Positions 1 to 5,020 of a stretch of DNA of 5,036 nucleotides are shown one piece after another. Position 1 is the first letter of the stretch. Every line of letters starts with the position of its first letter. The translations under genes were made by a program, and so were the position numbers. Under the pieces are notes generated by a model. The model saw only the letters and a list, made by a program, of their open reading frames with translations, was not told the origin of the DNA and searched no databases. Source of the stretch: Coriobacteriia bacterium (GTDB lineage Bacteria; Actinomycetota; Coriobacteriia; Coriobacteriales; QAMH01); assembly GCA_900756605.1 (NCBI GenBank), contig CAAEKX010000331.1:1-5036 (forward strand). The letters run 5' to 3'.

Positions 1-1191
1 AATGCTGTCGACGAAGGTCGCGCCATCGGCAACGAGCCCCGCAATCACGAGCGCGGCGCCCGCACGCAAATCGGTCGAATTGACCGGTGCGCCGGAAAGA
101 TGGCCCACGCCGTTCACAAGGGCATGATGTCCGTCGATACGGATATCGGCACCCATGCGGGCGAGCTCGGCAGCAAACATGAAACGGTTCTCGAAGAGGT
201 TCTCGGTAATGATGGAATCCCCGTTTGCCAGCGCGCAGAGCACCATGAATTGAGCCTGCAGGTCGGTGGGGAATCCAGGAAACGGCAGGGTCTGGATATC
301 GGCCGGTCGCAAATCGTCCGAGCGCTCGGCCGTGATCTCGTCGTCGGTGATGAACAGGTCCACGCCCATCTGGTGGAGCTTTTTGAGCGCAAGTCCCAGA
401 TGGGCGGGACTAGCGCCCCTTACGGTGACGGGCCCGCCAGTCGCAGCACCCGCCACGAGGAAGGTCCCCGCTTCGATGCGATCGCCCACGGTCATATGCG
501 AGGTGGGATGAAGCTCGGTAACGCCATGCACCACGACGTCCGGAGTGCCCGCGTTTTCGATGTCCGCCCCCATCGAGATGAGGAAGTTGGCAAGGTCCAC
601 GATTTCGGGTTCGCAGGCGGCGTTATGGATGACCGTCGTGCCATGAGCGCAAACGGAAGCCATCATGAGGTTCTCCGTCGCACCCACGCTCTGGAAGTCC
701 AGGATGACCTCGGCGCCAATCAAACCATTGGGCGTGCTCGCATGGAGGTATCCGTGATCGACATCGAACTGCACGCCGAGCGCCTCGAGGCTCGCGATGT
801 GCATGTCGAGTTTGCGTGAGCCGATCTGGCATCCGCCTGGCATTGCCACGACAGCGCAACCGAACCGGGTGATGAGCGGGCCAAGAATTGAAATGGAAGC
901 ACGCATCTTGGCGACGAGCTCGTAAGGGGTTCTATACGAGTTGAGATCGCGCGTGTCGATGAAAAGAGTATGGCTATCGTCCCCGCGCCTGACGCGGGCG
1001 CCAATGGTCGACAGAACGTCACTCATAACGTCTACGTCCGAGATAAACGGCACGTTTCCGATGCACGTCTCACCGGACGCCATCACGCTTGCCGCCATAA
1101 GCTTGAGAACCGAGTTCTTGGCGCCACGAACCTCTACCGTCCCCGAAATGGGCCGTTGGCCGTTGACGACGATCAACTCACGTGAATCCAT
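1..1191 (-). CDS. murA: UDP-N-acetylglucosamine 1-carboxyvinyltransferase (MurA), 3' end cut by window edge
   Basis: This cytoplasmic enzyme transfers enolpyruvate from PEP to UDP-GlcNAc, the first committed step of peptidoglycan synthesis. The frame is open for exactly 397 codons from the ATG at 1191 to base 1. The family is about 420 residues, so only some 20-30 C-terminal residues are missing, including the expected HIDRGY-type segment. Visible motifs are GAKNS at residues 23-27 (substrate-binding Lys25/Asn26), MRASI at 96-100, PGGCQIGSR at 118-126 with the catalytic Cys121, PFPGFPTDLQAQ at 303-314 with the general-base Asp310, and DLRAGAALV at 374-382. Because the PEP-site residue is Cys rather than Asp, family knowledge predicts a fosfomycin-sensitive enzyme. 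The start is supported by the usual N-terminus (a short lead before GxxxxxGxVxVxGAKN) and by AAGGGGAG at 1201-1194, although its spacing to the ATG is short. The gene follows the mihF terminator, so it probably has its own promoter. Confidence 0.97.
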   Translation of the reverse strand, partial: MDSRELIVVNGQRPISGTVEVRGAKNSVLKLMAASVMASGETCIGNVPFISDVDVMSDVLSTIGARVRRGDDSHTLFIDTRDLNSYRTPYELVAKMRASISILGPLITRFGCAVVAMPGGCQIGSRKLDMHIASLEALGVQFDVDHGYLHASTPNGLIGAEVILDFQSVGATENLMMASVCAHGTTVIHNAACEPEIVDLANFLISMGADIENAGTPDVVVHGVTELHPTSHMTVGDRIEAGTFLVAGAATGGPVTVRGASPAHLGLALKKLHQMGVDLFITDDEITAERSDDLRPADIQTLPFPGFPTDLQAQFMVLCALANGDSIITENLFENRFMFAAELARMGADIRIDGHHALVNGVGHLSGAPVNSTDLRAGAALVIAGLVADGATFVDSI

Positions 1192-1216
1192 ATCTCCCCT
1201 TCAATGCGCTTGCATG

Positions 1217-1225
1217 AGTTTAGCA
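1217..1225 (-). promoter_or_regulatory. Candidate extended -10 promoter of murA
   Basis: On the minus strand TGC-TAAACT reads as an extended -10 (TGn plus 4/6 matches to TATAAT), placing transcription start near 1210 and giving a leader of about 20 nt before the murA ATG. No convincing -35 hexamer lies 16-18 nt upstream (GATTAG at 17). It is favoured only because a strong terminator separates murA from mihF and because the box resembles the mihF -10 (TGC-TATAGT). This is tentative. Confidence 0.35.
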
Positions 1226-1255
1226 TCTTGCTCCTGGAGCTAATCTGTAGATGCT
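1222..1255. repeat. Inverted repeat overlapping the putative murA -10
   Basis: Perfect 7-bp arms AGCATCT (1222-1228) and AGATGCT (1249-1255) flank a second small palindrome, GCTCC-T-GGAGC (1230-1240). The right arm on the minus strand (AGATGCT) contains the TGC and first T of the candidate murA extended -10. The arrangement could be an operator for a dimeric repressor. A 7-bp stem could form only in a transcript that starts upstream of it. No known binding-site consensus is recognised. Confidence 0.4.
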
Positions 1256-1272
1256 GTGATATCGCAAGCGGC

Positions 1273-1289
1273 GTCCGTGCAAAACGGAC
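1273..1289. other. Small hairpin beyond the mihF terminator
   Basis: GTCCGT (1273-1278) and ACGGAC (1284-1289) are perfect 6-bp arms around a 5-nt loop, directly after the T-rich tail of the mihF terminator. It could back up termination, or simply be a short dyad in the murA upstream region. It has no T-run of its own, so it is not called a terminator. Confidence 0.35.
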
Positions 1290-1323
1290 AGAAGAAGGCC
1301 CGCCAGCTTGGAGCTGACGGGCC
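1290..1323 (-). terminator. Intrinsic terminator of mihF
   Basis: The stem arms are at 1323-1312 and 1308-1297 with a 3-nt loop, 12 pairs in all, starting 27 nt after the mihF stop. The tail on the minus strand is TTCTTCT. The one imperfect position is a U-G wobble in minus-strand RNA but a C-A mismatch in plus-strand RNA, which supports function in the minus direction. The tail is pyrimidine-rich rather than a pure U-run, as is common in high-GC genomes. Confidence 0.85.
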
Positions 1324-1350
1324 GTCACATCCTTGCTTATTACGGCAGAA

Positions 1351-1659
1351 TTACTTGCCGAAACGCTCGATGAGCTTCTCCTTCTGAGCAGAACCCAGGC
1401 CGCCAACGCGACGGTTCTCAGCGATGCCGATCTCCTCCATGGCCTTCTGGGCAGTCACCTTGCCAACGCTGGGCAGGGAAACGAGAATCTGAATGACCTT
1501 GGTCTTCTTGGTGATCTCGTCATCGCTGTTGAGGACCTTGCTGAGCGTGAGCTTGCCAGACTTGATGTCCTCCTTGAGCTTCGCGCGCTTGGCGCGAGCT
1601 TCCTTGGCCTTCTCAAGTGCAGCAGCGCGCTGCTCATCAGTCATCTTGGGTAAAGGCAT
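1351..1659 (-). CDS. mihF: Actinobacterial integration host factor (mIHF)
   Basis: This 102-residue nucleoid-associated protein belongs to the actinobacterial mIHF family, which is unrelated to HU/IHF of proteobacteria. It bends and binds DNA, and in mycobacteria it assists phage L5 integration. The sequence shows an N-terminal charged helix (residues 7-34, rich in Ala/Lys/Arg/Glu) and then a helical core. The H2TH DNA-binding region spans about residues 62-89, with LPSVGKVTAQ and the family-typical NRRVGGLG at 82-89. Length matches the roughly 105-residue family. An ATG at 1665 is in frame but abuts the Shine-Dalgarno sequence. The ATG at 1659 lies 6 nt from AGGAGG and gives the usual MPLP-type start, so it is preferred; further upstream ATGs run through the promoter. 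The gene is monocistronic between its own promoter and a strong terminator, though read-through from the upstream tRNA is possible. Confidence 0.96.
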   Translation of the reverse strand: MPLPKMTDEQRAAALEKAKEARAKRAKLKEDIKSGKLTLSKVLNSDDEITKKTKVIQILVSLPSVGKVTAQKAMEEIGIAENRRVGGLGSAQKEKLIERFGK

Positions 1660-1665
1660 TTCCAT

Positions 1666-1671
1666 CCTCCT
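1666..1671 (-). promoter_or_regulatory. mihF ribosome binding site (decides the start codon)
   Basis: A perfect AGGAGG on the minus strand is followed immediately by ATG GAA ATG. The first ATG has zero spacing and the second has 6 nt, so initiation at 1659 is expected. Confidence 0.9.
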
Positions 1672-1698
1672 CGAAATGGGATCTTGCATCGTGGGGGT

Positions 1699-1727
1699 AC
1701 TATAGCACTTCTGAACGTCAAGGTCAC
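1699..1727 (-). promoter_or_regulatory. mihF promoter
   Basis: The -10 TATAGT (1704-1699, 5/6 matches) carries an extended TGC just upstream. The -35 GTGACC (1727-1722, keeping the TGAC core) lies 17 nt away. Predicted transcription start is near 1692, giving a leader of about 33 nt. The 28 bases upstream of the -35 (1728-1755) are AT-rich and could serve as an UP-like element or a curved binding site. A TTGACG also occurs at 1721-1716, but only 11 nt from the -10, too close for a standard -35. GGTCA (1722-1726) and TGACC (1756-1760) form a widely spaced inverted repeat around the AT-rich block. Confidence 0.75.
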
Positions 1728-1807
1728 GAACATATTGCATTTCAGATAATTTCCATGACCTGCGGAAGGACGATTCGAGGCCGGAAAAGGTAGTTGCGGG
1801 GGAGATC

Positions 1808-1884
1808 TGGCGCGCCATGAGGGATTCGAACCCCCGACCGCCGGATTAGAAGTCCGATGCTCTATCCTGCTGAGCTAATGGCGC
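1808..1884 (-). tRNA. tRNA-Arg, anticodon TCT, CCA encoded
   Basis: The minus strand folds as a full cloverleaf. Acceptor arms GCGCCAT/ATGGCGC pair perfectly. The D-arm is GCTC-AGCAGGATA-GAGC. The anticodon stem is TCGGA/TCCGG with one T-G pair, and the loop is CTTCTAA (anticodon TCT at positions 34-36). The variable loop is the 5-nt CGGTC. The T-arm is GGGGG-TTCGAAT-CCCTC with one G-T pair. Discriminator G is at 1811 and the genomic CCA at 1810-1808. The TCT anticodon reads AGA and, by wobble, AGG, codons expected to be rare at this GC content. The mature 5' end at 1884 lies 13 nt after a -10 box. No terminator is visible before the mihF promoter. Arg tRNAs are common attachment sites, but no integrase or duplicated 3' end is present here. 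Confidence 0.97.
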
Positions 1885-1897
1885 GCTGTGGCTCCAC

Positions 1898-1903
1898 ATT
1901 CTA
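1898..1903 (-). promoter_or_regulatory. -10 box of the tRNA-Arg gene
   Basis: TAGAAT (5/6 matches to TATAAT) sits so that transcription would start near 1891, 7 nt before the mature tRNA, a typical short tRNA leader. No good -35 occurs at 16-18 nt. TTGCCT occurs 14 nt upstream (1923-1918), which is short. A small dyad, GCGT-N5-ACGC (1904-1916), fills the spacer. The box lies right after the stop codon of the RHH gene, so the tRNA can also be reached by read-through from the Moco operon. Confidence 0.55.
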
Positions 1904-1931
1904 GCGTAAATCACGCGAGGCAACCGACAGT

Positions 1932-2327
1932 TTAGGCGTCGAAGTTCTCCTCGTGCTTCTTGAGAATCTTCACTGCATCAAGAGTCTCGCGCAACGTCGC
2001 ATCGATCTCATCCTCGAGCTGCTTGAGACGCACGAGGTCGTCATGCACGGCGGCATCCACCATACCATGGCTGCGCTTGAGGGAGCGGCGCAGGCGTGCA
2101 TCGATGTCGATCAGGCGCTTCTTGATGCCCACTAGGTCAAGCCCCATGCGGGCAAGATGCGCGGATGATCCCGCCTGCTTGCTCGTCTTGTAGAGTTCGA
2201 GGATGAACTGGCTGATGGACTGCCCATGTGCCGTCGCGTCAGTGGCGATGGCATCCTTCGTCGAGGGCGGGCACGAGATGTTGAGCCTGCCGGTATGGTA
2301 CTCGGAGTCCTGCTTTCGCTTACGCAT
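1932..2327 (-). CDS. Small ribbon-helix-helix / helical protein of unknown function, coupled to the Moco operon
   Basis: I do not recognise a named family for this 131-residue basic protein. Residues 12-18 (TGRLNIS) look like the beta-strand of a ribbon-helix-helix fold, followed by helix A (about 21-33), a HGQ turn and helix B (37-50, SISQFILELYKTSK). This is the pattern of Arc/CopG-like DNA binders. The rest (about 55-128) is predicted to be two long charged helices that could form a coiled coil. The segment LARMGLDLVGIKKRL (58-72) faintly recalls MobC relaxosome proteins. It has no catalytic motif, signal peptide or membrane segment. The ATG at 2327 overlaps the mogA stop by 8 nt (ATGCGTAA), with only a weak GAGG upstream, so translation is probably coupled to mogA. 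It is the last gene of the operon. Possible roles are operon regulator, accessory factor, or domesticated mobilisation/antitoxin-type protein. That it is a gene is well supported by length, context and overlap; its function is unknown. Confidence 0.82.
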   Translation of the reverse strand: MRKRKQDSEYHTGRLNISCPPSTKDAIATDATAHGQSISQFILELYKTSKQAGSSAHLARMGLDLVGIKKRLIDIDARLRRSLKRSHGMVDAAVHDDLVRLKQLEDEIDATLRETLDAVKILKKHEENFDA

Positions 2328-2793
2328 GGCCCTCGCCCGCCATCATCGAGACTGCGTGATCGAACTGGTCGAAAACCCCTTCCCAGTTCTCCTCTGCAGC
2401 TTTCTTGGAGCCAGGCAGGTTAACGACGAGCACGCGCCCGCGCTGCGCGGCAATTGCGCGACTGAGCATGGCACGATGCGTCTTGGTCATGGAGTAGGCG
2501 CGCATCGCCTCGGCAATGCCGGGAACCTCGCGGTCGCACACCTTGCGCGTGGCTTCGGGCGTGACATCCGCGAGCGAAAGGCCGCTGCCTCCGCAAGTCA
2601 AGACGACATCGGCGCCGGCATCGCAGCAGGCAACGATGGCGTCTGCGATCATGTCGACGTCGTCTTTCACGACAACGCGCGAAAGCGTCGTCCACCCTTG
2701 CTCGGCAATGAGCTCCTCGAGGCGCGCTCCTGCCGTATCCTCCTCGATATTGCGTGTGGATGAGCAGGTAACGATTCCGAATTTGATGTTCAT
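2320..2793 (-). CDS. mogA: MogA/MoaB-family molybdopterin adenylyltransferase
   Basis: This family activates molybdopterin by adenylation from ATP, preparing it for molybdate insertion by MoeA in the cytoplasm. The 157-residue product has an N-terminal strand (IKFGIVTCSS, 3-12) and EEDTAG at 17-22. The binding-loop signature CGGSG (67-71) is followed by DVTPEAT (76-82). Then come REVPGIAEAMR (88-98), AMLSRAI (108-114) and LPGS (126-129), all in the order typical of MogA/MoaB. It is slightly shorter than E. coli MoaB (about 170) and MogA (about 195). Two small deviations from the common TGGTG...RD loop are seen: GGSG replaces GGTG, and Ala75 precedes the conserved Asp76. The ATG at 2793 is chosen because it starts the fold directly; upstream codons in frame overlap moaC and show no family similarity. 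The Shine-Dalgarno sequence is weak (ACAGG region), 14 nt after the moaC stop. MogA and MoaB cannot be told apart from sequence alone here. Confidence 0.93.
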   Translation of the reverse strand: MNIKFGIVTCSSTRNIEEDTAGARLEELIAEQGWTTLSRVVVKDDVDMIADAIVACCDAGADVVLTCGGSGLSLADVTPEATRKVCDREVPGIAEAMRAYSMTKTHRAMLSRAIAAQRGRVLVVNLPGSKKAAEENWEGVFDQFDHAVSMMAGEGHA

Positions 2794-2807
2794 GGCCTGT
2801 CCCGTCT

Positions 2808-3362
2808 CTAGTCTCGCGTCCACAACCCCGTGCGTCCACCCTCCTTGCGGACGAGATGCACATCGCAAATCTCCATGCCGCGATCGACCGCCTTGCACAT
2901 ATCGTATACCGTAAGGAGCGCGATGCTCACGCCGGTGAGAGCCTCCATCTCGATACCGGTCTTTCCGGTCACGCCCGTGGTCATGGTCGCGTGAATGCCC
3001 ACTCGTCCATCTTCGCGTTCGCCTGCCAAGACGGGCTCGAGCTCGCACTTGGACTTGGTGATGTTAAGTGGATGGCACATGGGGATAAGCGAGCTCGTCT
3101 GCTTGCAGCCCATGATACCCGCCACGCGTGCGCAGGCGAGGACGTCGCCCTTCGCCGCCGTGCCGTCCGTAATCATCGCAAGGGTGTCCGGATGCATGAA
3201 AATCCAACCTTCGGCAATGGCCTGGCGCTCGGTATCGGCCTTCTGCGAGACATCGACCATGCGCACGACGCCCTTCTCGTCAACATGGCTGAGCTGCCCA
3301 TCGCGTGCGAGGTCGTTCTCGGAATTGCCGGCCGCGAGGCCCCCTGGTCTGTCCTGCGTCAT
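2808..3362 (-). CDS. moaC: Cyclic pyranopterin monophosphate synthase (MoaC)
   Basis: MoaC converts the MoaA product 3',8-cyclo-7,8-dihydro-GTP into cyclic pyranopterin monophosphate, the first stable Moco intermediate. The 184-residue protein shows LSHVDEKGVVRMVDVS (24-39), KGDVLACARVAGIM (71-84), SLIPMCHPLNITK (91-103), VTGKTGIEMEALT (131-143) and VYDMCKAVD (152-160). By comparison with E. coli MoaC as remembered, the key residues are present: Lys71, His97, Glu138, Asp154 and Lys157. The N-terminus carries about 20 extra residues (Asp/Gly-rich), and there is a 6-residue insertion near 111-119 (LAGEREDG). Both are outside the active site. The ATG at 3362 sits 7 nt after a perfect AGGAGG and 3 nt after the moaA stop, so the start is firm and the two genes are tightly coupled. 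Confidence 0.97.
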   Translation of the reverse strand: MTQDRPGGLAAGNSENDLARDGQLSHVDEKGVVRMVDVSQKADTERQAIAEGWIFMHPDTLAMITDGTAAKGDVLACARVAGIMGCKQTSSLIPMCHPLNITKSKCELEPVLAGEREDGRVGIHATMTTGVTGKTGIEMEALTGVSIALLTVYDMCKAVDRGMEICDVHLVRKEGGRTGLWTRD

Positions 3363-3365
3363 GTT

Positions 3366-4370
3366 CTAGCCTCCTATTTGGCTCATGCGTCGCTCGGTGC
3401 CACGCTCCTCGTGATGCTCGTCGGGTTTGATGCCAATCGCCTCTTCGATCGCGTGATCGATGGCCTCAGAATCATCGGAGCGAATTGCCTCCATGACATC
3501 GATCTCGCGGTCACTGAACAGGCAGGGCCTAATCTTGCCATCCGCCGTGAGCCGCAGGCGATTGCACGAGCTGCAGAAATGGTTCGACATCGCGCTAATG
3601 AAGCCGACCGTTCCCTTCGCGCCTGGGAGCCTGTAATAGATCGCGGGGCCGGCGCCCGAGGGAAGATCGTCGTCAGTAACGGGCTCAAGCGGGCCAATAC
3701 CAGCTGCGATGGCACCTTCATTGATGCGCTCGATAATCTCGCTCGCAGGAACGATGTCCTCTTCGGTCCAGCCAGCGCCCGTGCCGCCCGAGCTCTCCCC
3801 CACCGGCATGTACTCGATGAAGCGCACATGCAAGGGCCTGTCGAGCGAGAGCTTGGCAAAGCCAAAGAAATCCTGGTCGAGGCTGCGAACGGCGACGGCG
3901 TTTATCTTGACGGGATCAAAGCCGTTCTCGAGAGCCGCATCGATGCCCGCAAACACGTCCTCGATCTTTCCGAGACGCGTCACGTAGGTGAACTGTGCGG
4001 GATCGAGCGTGTCGAGCGAGATGTTGACGCGCGTGAGACCGGCATCCTTCAAATCGGCCGCCGTCTTGGGAAGCAATATGCCATTGGTCGTGAGCGAAAT
4101 GTCCTCGATTCCCGGCGTAGCGGCAATCTCGCGTACGAGGTCAACCACGCCTTTGCGGATGAGCGGTTCGCCGCCTGTGAGGCGCACCCTGCGAATACCC
4201 GCCTGCGCCGCGCGACGCGTGAAGTCGGCGATCTCCTCGATGCGCAAGATGGACTCGTGCGATCTGAACGGCACACCCTCCTCGGGCATGCAGTATATGC
4301 AGCGCAAATTGCAGCGATCCGTCAGAGAGATACGTAGGTAGTCAATCTTGCGCCCGTAATTGTCCTTCAT
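3366..4370 (-). CDS. moaA: GTP 3',8-cyclase (MoaA), radical SAM enzyme
   Basis: MoaA uses S-adenosylmethionine and two 4Fe-4S clusters to rearrange GTP into 3',8-cyclo-7,8-dihydro-GTP, the first step of Moco synthesis, and requires anaerobic or reducing conditions. The 334-residue protein has the N-terminal radical SAM motif Cys20-x3-Cys24-x2-Cys27 and the SAM-binding TGGEPL (65-70). TTNGILL (94-100), NISLDTLD (116-123) and VRFIEYMPVG (182-191) follow. The C-terminal cluster site is Cys266-x2-Cys269-x13-Cys283 (CSSCNRLRLT...RPCL), where Arg271 and Arg273 belong to the GTP-binding segment. It ends in RMSQIGG, keeping the conserved terminal Gly-Gly that family studies show is needed for activity. 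Length is normal. The ATG at 4370 follows AGGGAG (4380-4375), 4 nt away. The gene lies 32 nt after mobB and 3 nt before moaC, the usual moaA-moaC pairing. Confidence 0.98.
   Translation of the reverse strand: MKDNYGRKIDYLRISLTDRCNLRCIYCMPEEGVPFRSHESILRIEEIADFTRRAAQAGIRRVRLTGGEPLIRKGVVDLVREIAATPGIEDISLTTNGILLPKTAADLKDAGLTRVNISLDTLDPAQFTYVTRLGKIEDVFAGIDAALENGFDPVKINAVAVRSLDQDFFGFAKLSLDRPLHVRFIEYMPVGESSGGTGAGWTEEDIVPASEIIERINEGAIAAGIGPLEPVTDDDLPSGAGPAIYYRLPGAKGTVGFISAMSNHFCSSCNRLRLTADGKIRPCLFSDREIDVMEAIRSDDSEAIDHAIEEAIGIKPDEHHEERGTERRMSQIGG
3370..3375 (-). promoter_or_regulatory. moaC ribosome binding site embedded in the moaA Gly-Gly codons
   Basis: AGGAGG on the minus strand is formed by the last bases of moaA (ATA GGA GGC TAG, encoding Ile-Gly-Gly-stop), 7 nt before the moaC ATG. 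It is a perfect Shine-Dalgarno sequence at good spacing. Confidence 0.9.
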
Positions 4371-4402
4371 GTGGCTCCCTCGAAGAAGTTCATTGCAGAA
4401 TA

Positions 4403-4939
4403 CTACAGAGTGCTCGTATCGATACCGGCGAGCTCGAGGAAATAGCGCGCGACCGCTTCGAAGTCCTCAAGACCGAAGACGGGCTTTCCCTCGGCGCGCA
4501 CCTGATCGGCAAGGGCGACGTTATCGGTGACGAGCGCAATGCGCTCCTCAGAGGCGAGTTTGGGGTCTGGATGCCCCGCAGCGTTGCGATAGACCTCGAT
4601 GGCACCGTCGGCCTCGGCGCGGAACCCCTCGACGATCACCAAGTCAACGTCATCGGCGATCTTGGCGACAAGCTCGTCACGCGATGGCTCGCCCTGCGGT
4701 GTGCTCACGAAGATCGCGTACTGATCCGAAGCGCTGAGAATGACGGGGTTGGCACCGGCCCGCGCGTACTTCCAGGAGTCCTTGCCCTCGACATCGACGC
4801 CGCCCGTCTTGTGACCATGATGCTTGATGACGCCAACGCGGATGCCCATGCCCGTGAGCAACTCCACGACGCGCGTGGTGAACGTCGTCTTTCCGGAATT
4901 TGACCACCCGGTCATCGTTATGACAGGCACTTCGCTCAT
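4403..4939 (-). CDS. mobB: Molybdopterin-guanine dinucleotide biosynthesis adaptor MobB
   Basis: MobB is a GTP-binding P-loop protein that assists MobA in attaching GMP to Moco, making the MGD form used by DMSO-reductase-family enzymes. The 178-residue protein has a Walker A motif GWSNSGKTT (11-19), the family-typical IKHHGH (38-43), GKDSWKYARAGA (52-63, with the conserved Asp54) and a Walker B-like VIVEGFR (101-107). Length matches stand-alone MobB proteins of 160-180 residues. The ATG at 4939 follows AAGGAG (4950-4945) with 5-nt spacing. It is the first gene of the five-gene run, preceded by a promoter-like region, with moaA starting 32 nt downstream. mobA itself is not in the window, so it must lie elsewhere if MGD is made. 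Confidence 0.94.
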   Translation of the reverse strand: MSEVPVITMTGWSNSGKTTFTTRVVELLTGMGIRVGVIKHHGHKTGGVDVEGKDSWKYARAGANPVILSASDQYAIFVSTPQGEPSRDELVAKIADDVDLVIVEGFRAEADGAIEVYRNAAGHPDPKLASEERIALVTDNVALADQVRAEGKPVFGLEDFEAVARYFLELAGIDTSTL

Positions 4940-4982
4940 GGATTCTCCTTGCGTGACGCCCGACCATCATTGTGCTGAGCAA

Positions 4983-4988
4983 AGTATA
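4983..4988 (-). promoter_or_regulatory. -10 box of the mobB-moaA-moaC-mogA operon
   Basis: TATACT (5/6 matches to TATAAT) predicts transcription start near 4976 and a leader of about 36 nt. No clear -35 lies at 16-18 nt (GTGCTT at 16, CGTGCT at 17), which suggests a weak or activator-dependent promoter. TTGTCG lies only 11 nt upstream (5005-5000). The leader is too short to hold a Moco riboswitch. Confidence 0.55.
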
Positions 4989-4990
4989 GC

Positions 4991-5020
4991 GCAGCTCTCC
5001 GACAAAGCACGGAGCAGCTC
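4991..5020. repeat. Dyad and direct repeat around the -35 zone of the Moco operon promoter
   Basis: GCAGCTC occurs twice in the same orientation at 4991-4997 and 5014-5020 (period 23). Between them CTCCG (4997-5001) and CGGAG (5010-5014) form an inverted repeat with an 8-nt centre. A further odd palindrome, GACA-C-TGTC, lies at 5027-5035. The cluster covers the position expected for the -35, so it is a candidate operator. The bound protein is unknown. Confidence 0.4.

Noticed and set aside
100..819. A 239-codon open frame on the plus strand
   Set aside because: It is antisense to murA, which carries all MurA active-site motifs on the other strand. The plus-strand frame has no family features.
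1660..1818. A longer mihF start reading from 1818
   Set aside because: The extension would run through the tRNA 3' end, the mihF promoter and the Shine-Dalgarno sequence. The ATG at 1659 has ideal spacing and a family-typical N-terminus.
1808..1884. An att site of an integrated element at tRNA-Arg
   Set aside because: No integrase gene and no second copy of the tRNA 3' end is visible; only a 7-nt match (GATTCGA near 1772) occurs, which is not significant.
2203..2763. A 186-codon open frame on the plus strand
   Set aside because: It is antisense to mogA and the RHH gene, and its translation resembles no protein family.
2856..4337. A 493-codon open frame on the plus strand
   Set aside because: It lies wholly antisense to moaC and moaA, whose motifs are unambiguous. 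The predicted protein is Arg/Ala/His-rich with no recognisable family, as expected of a GC-rich antisense frame.
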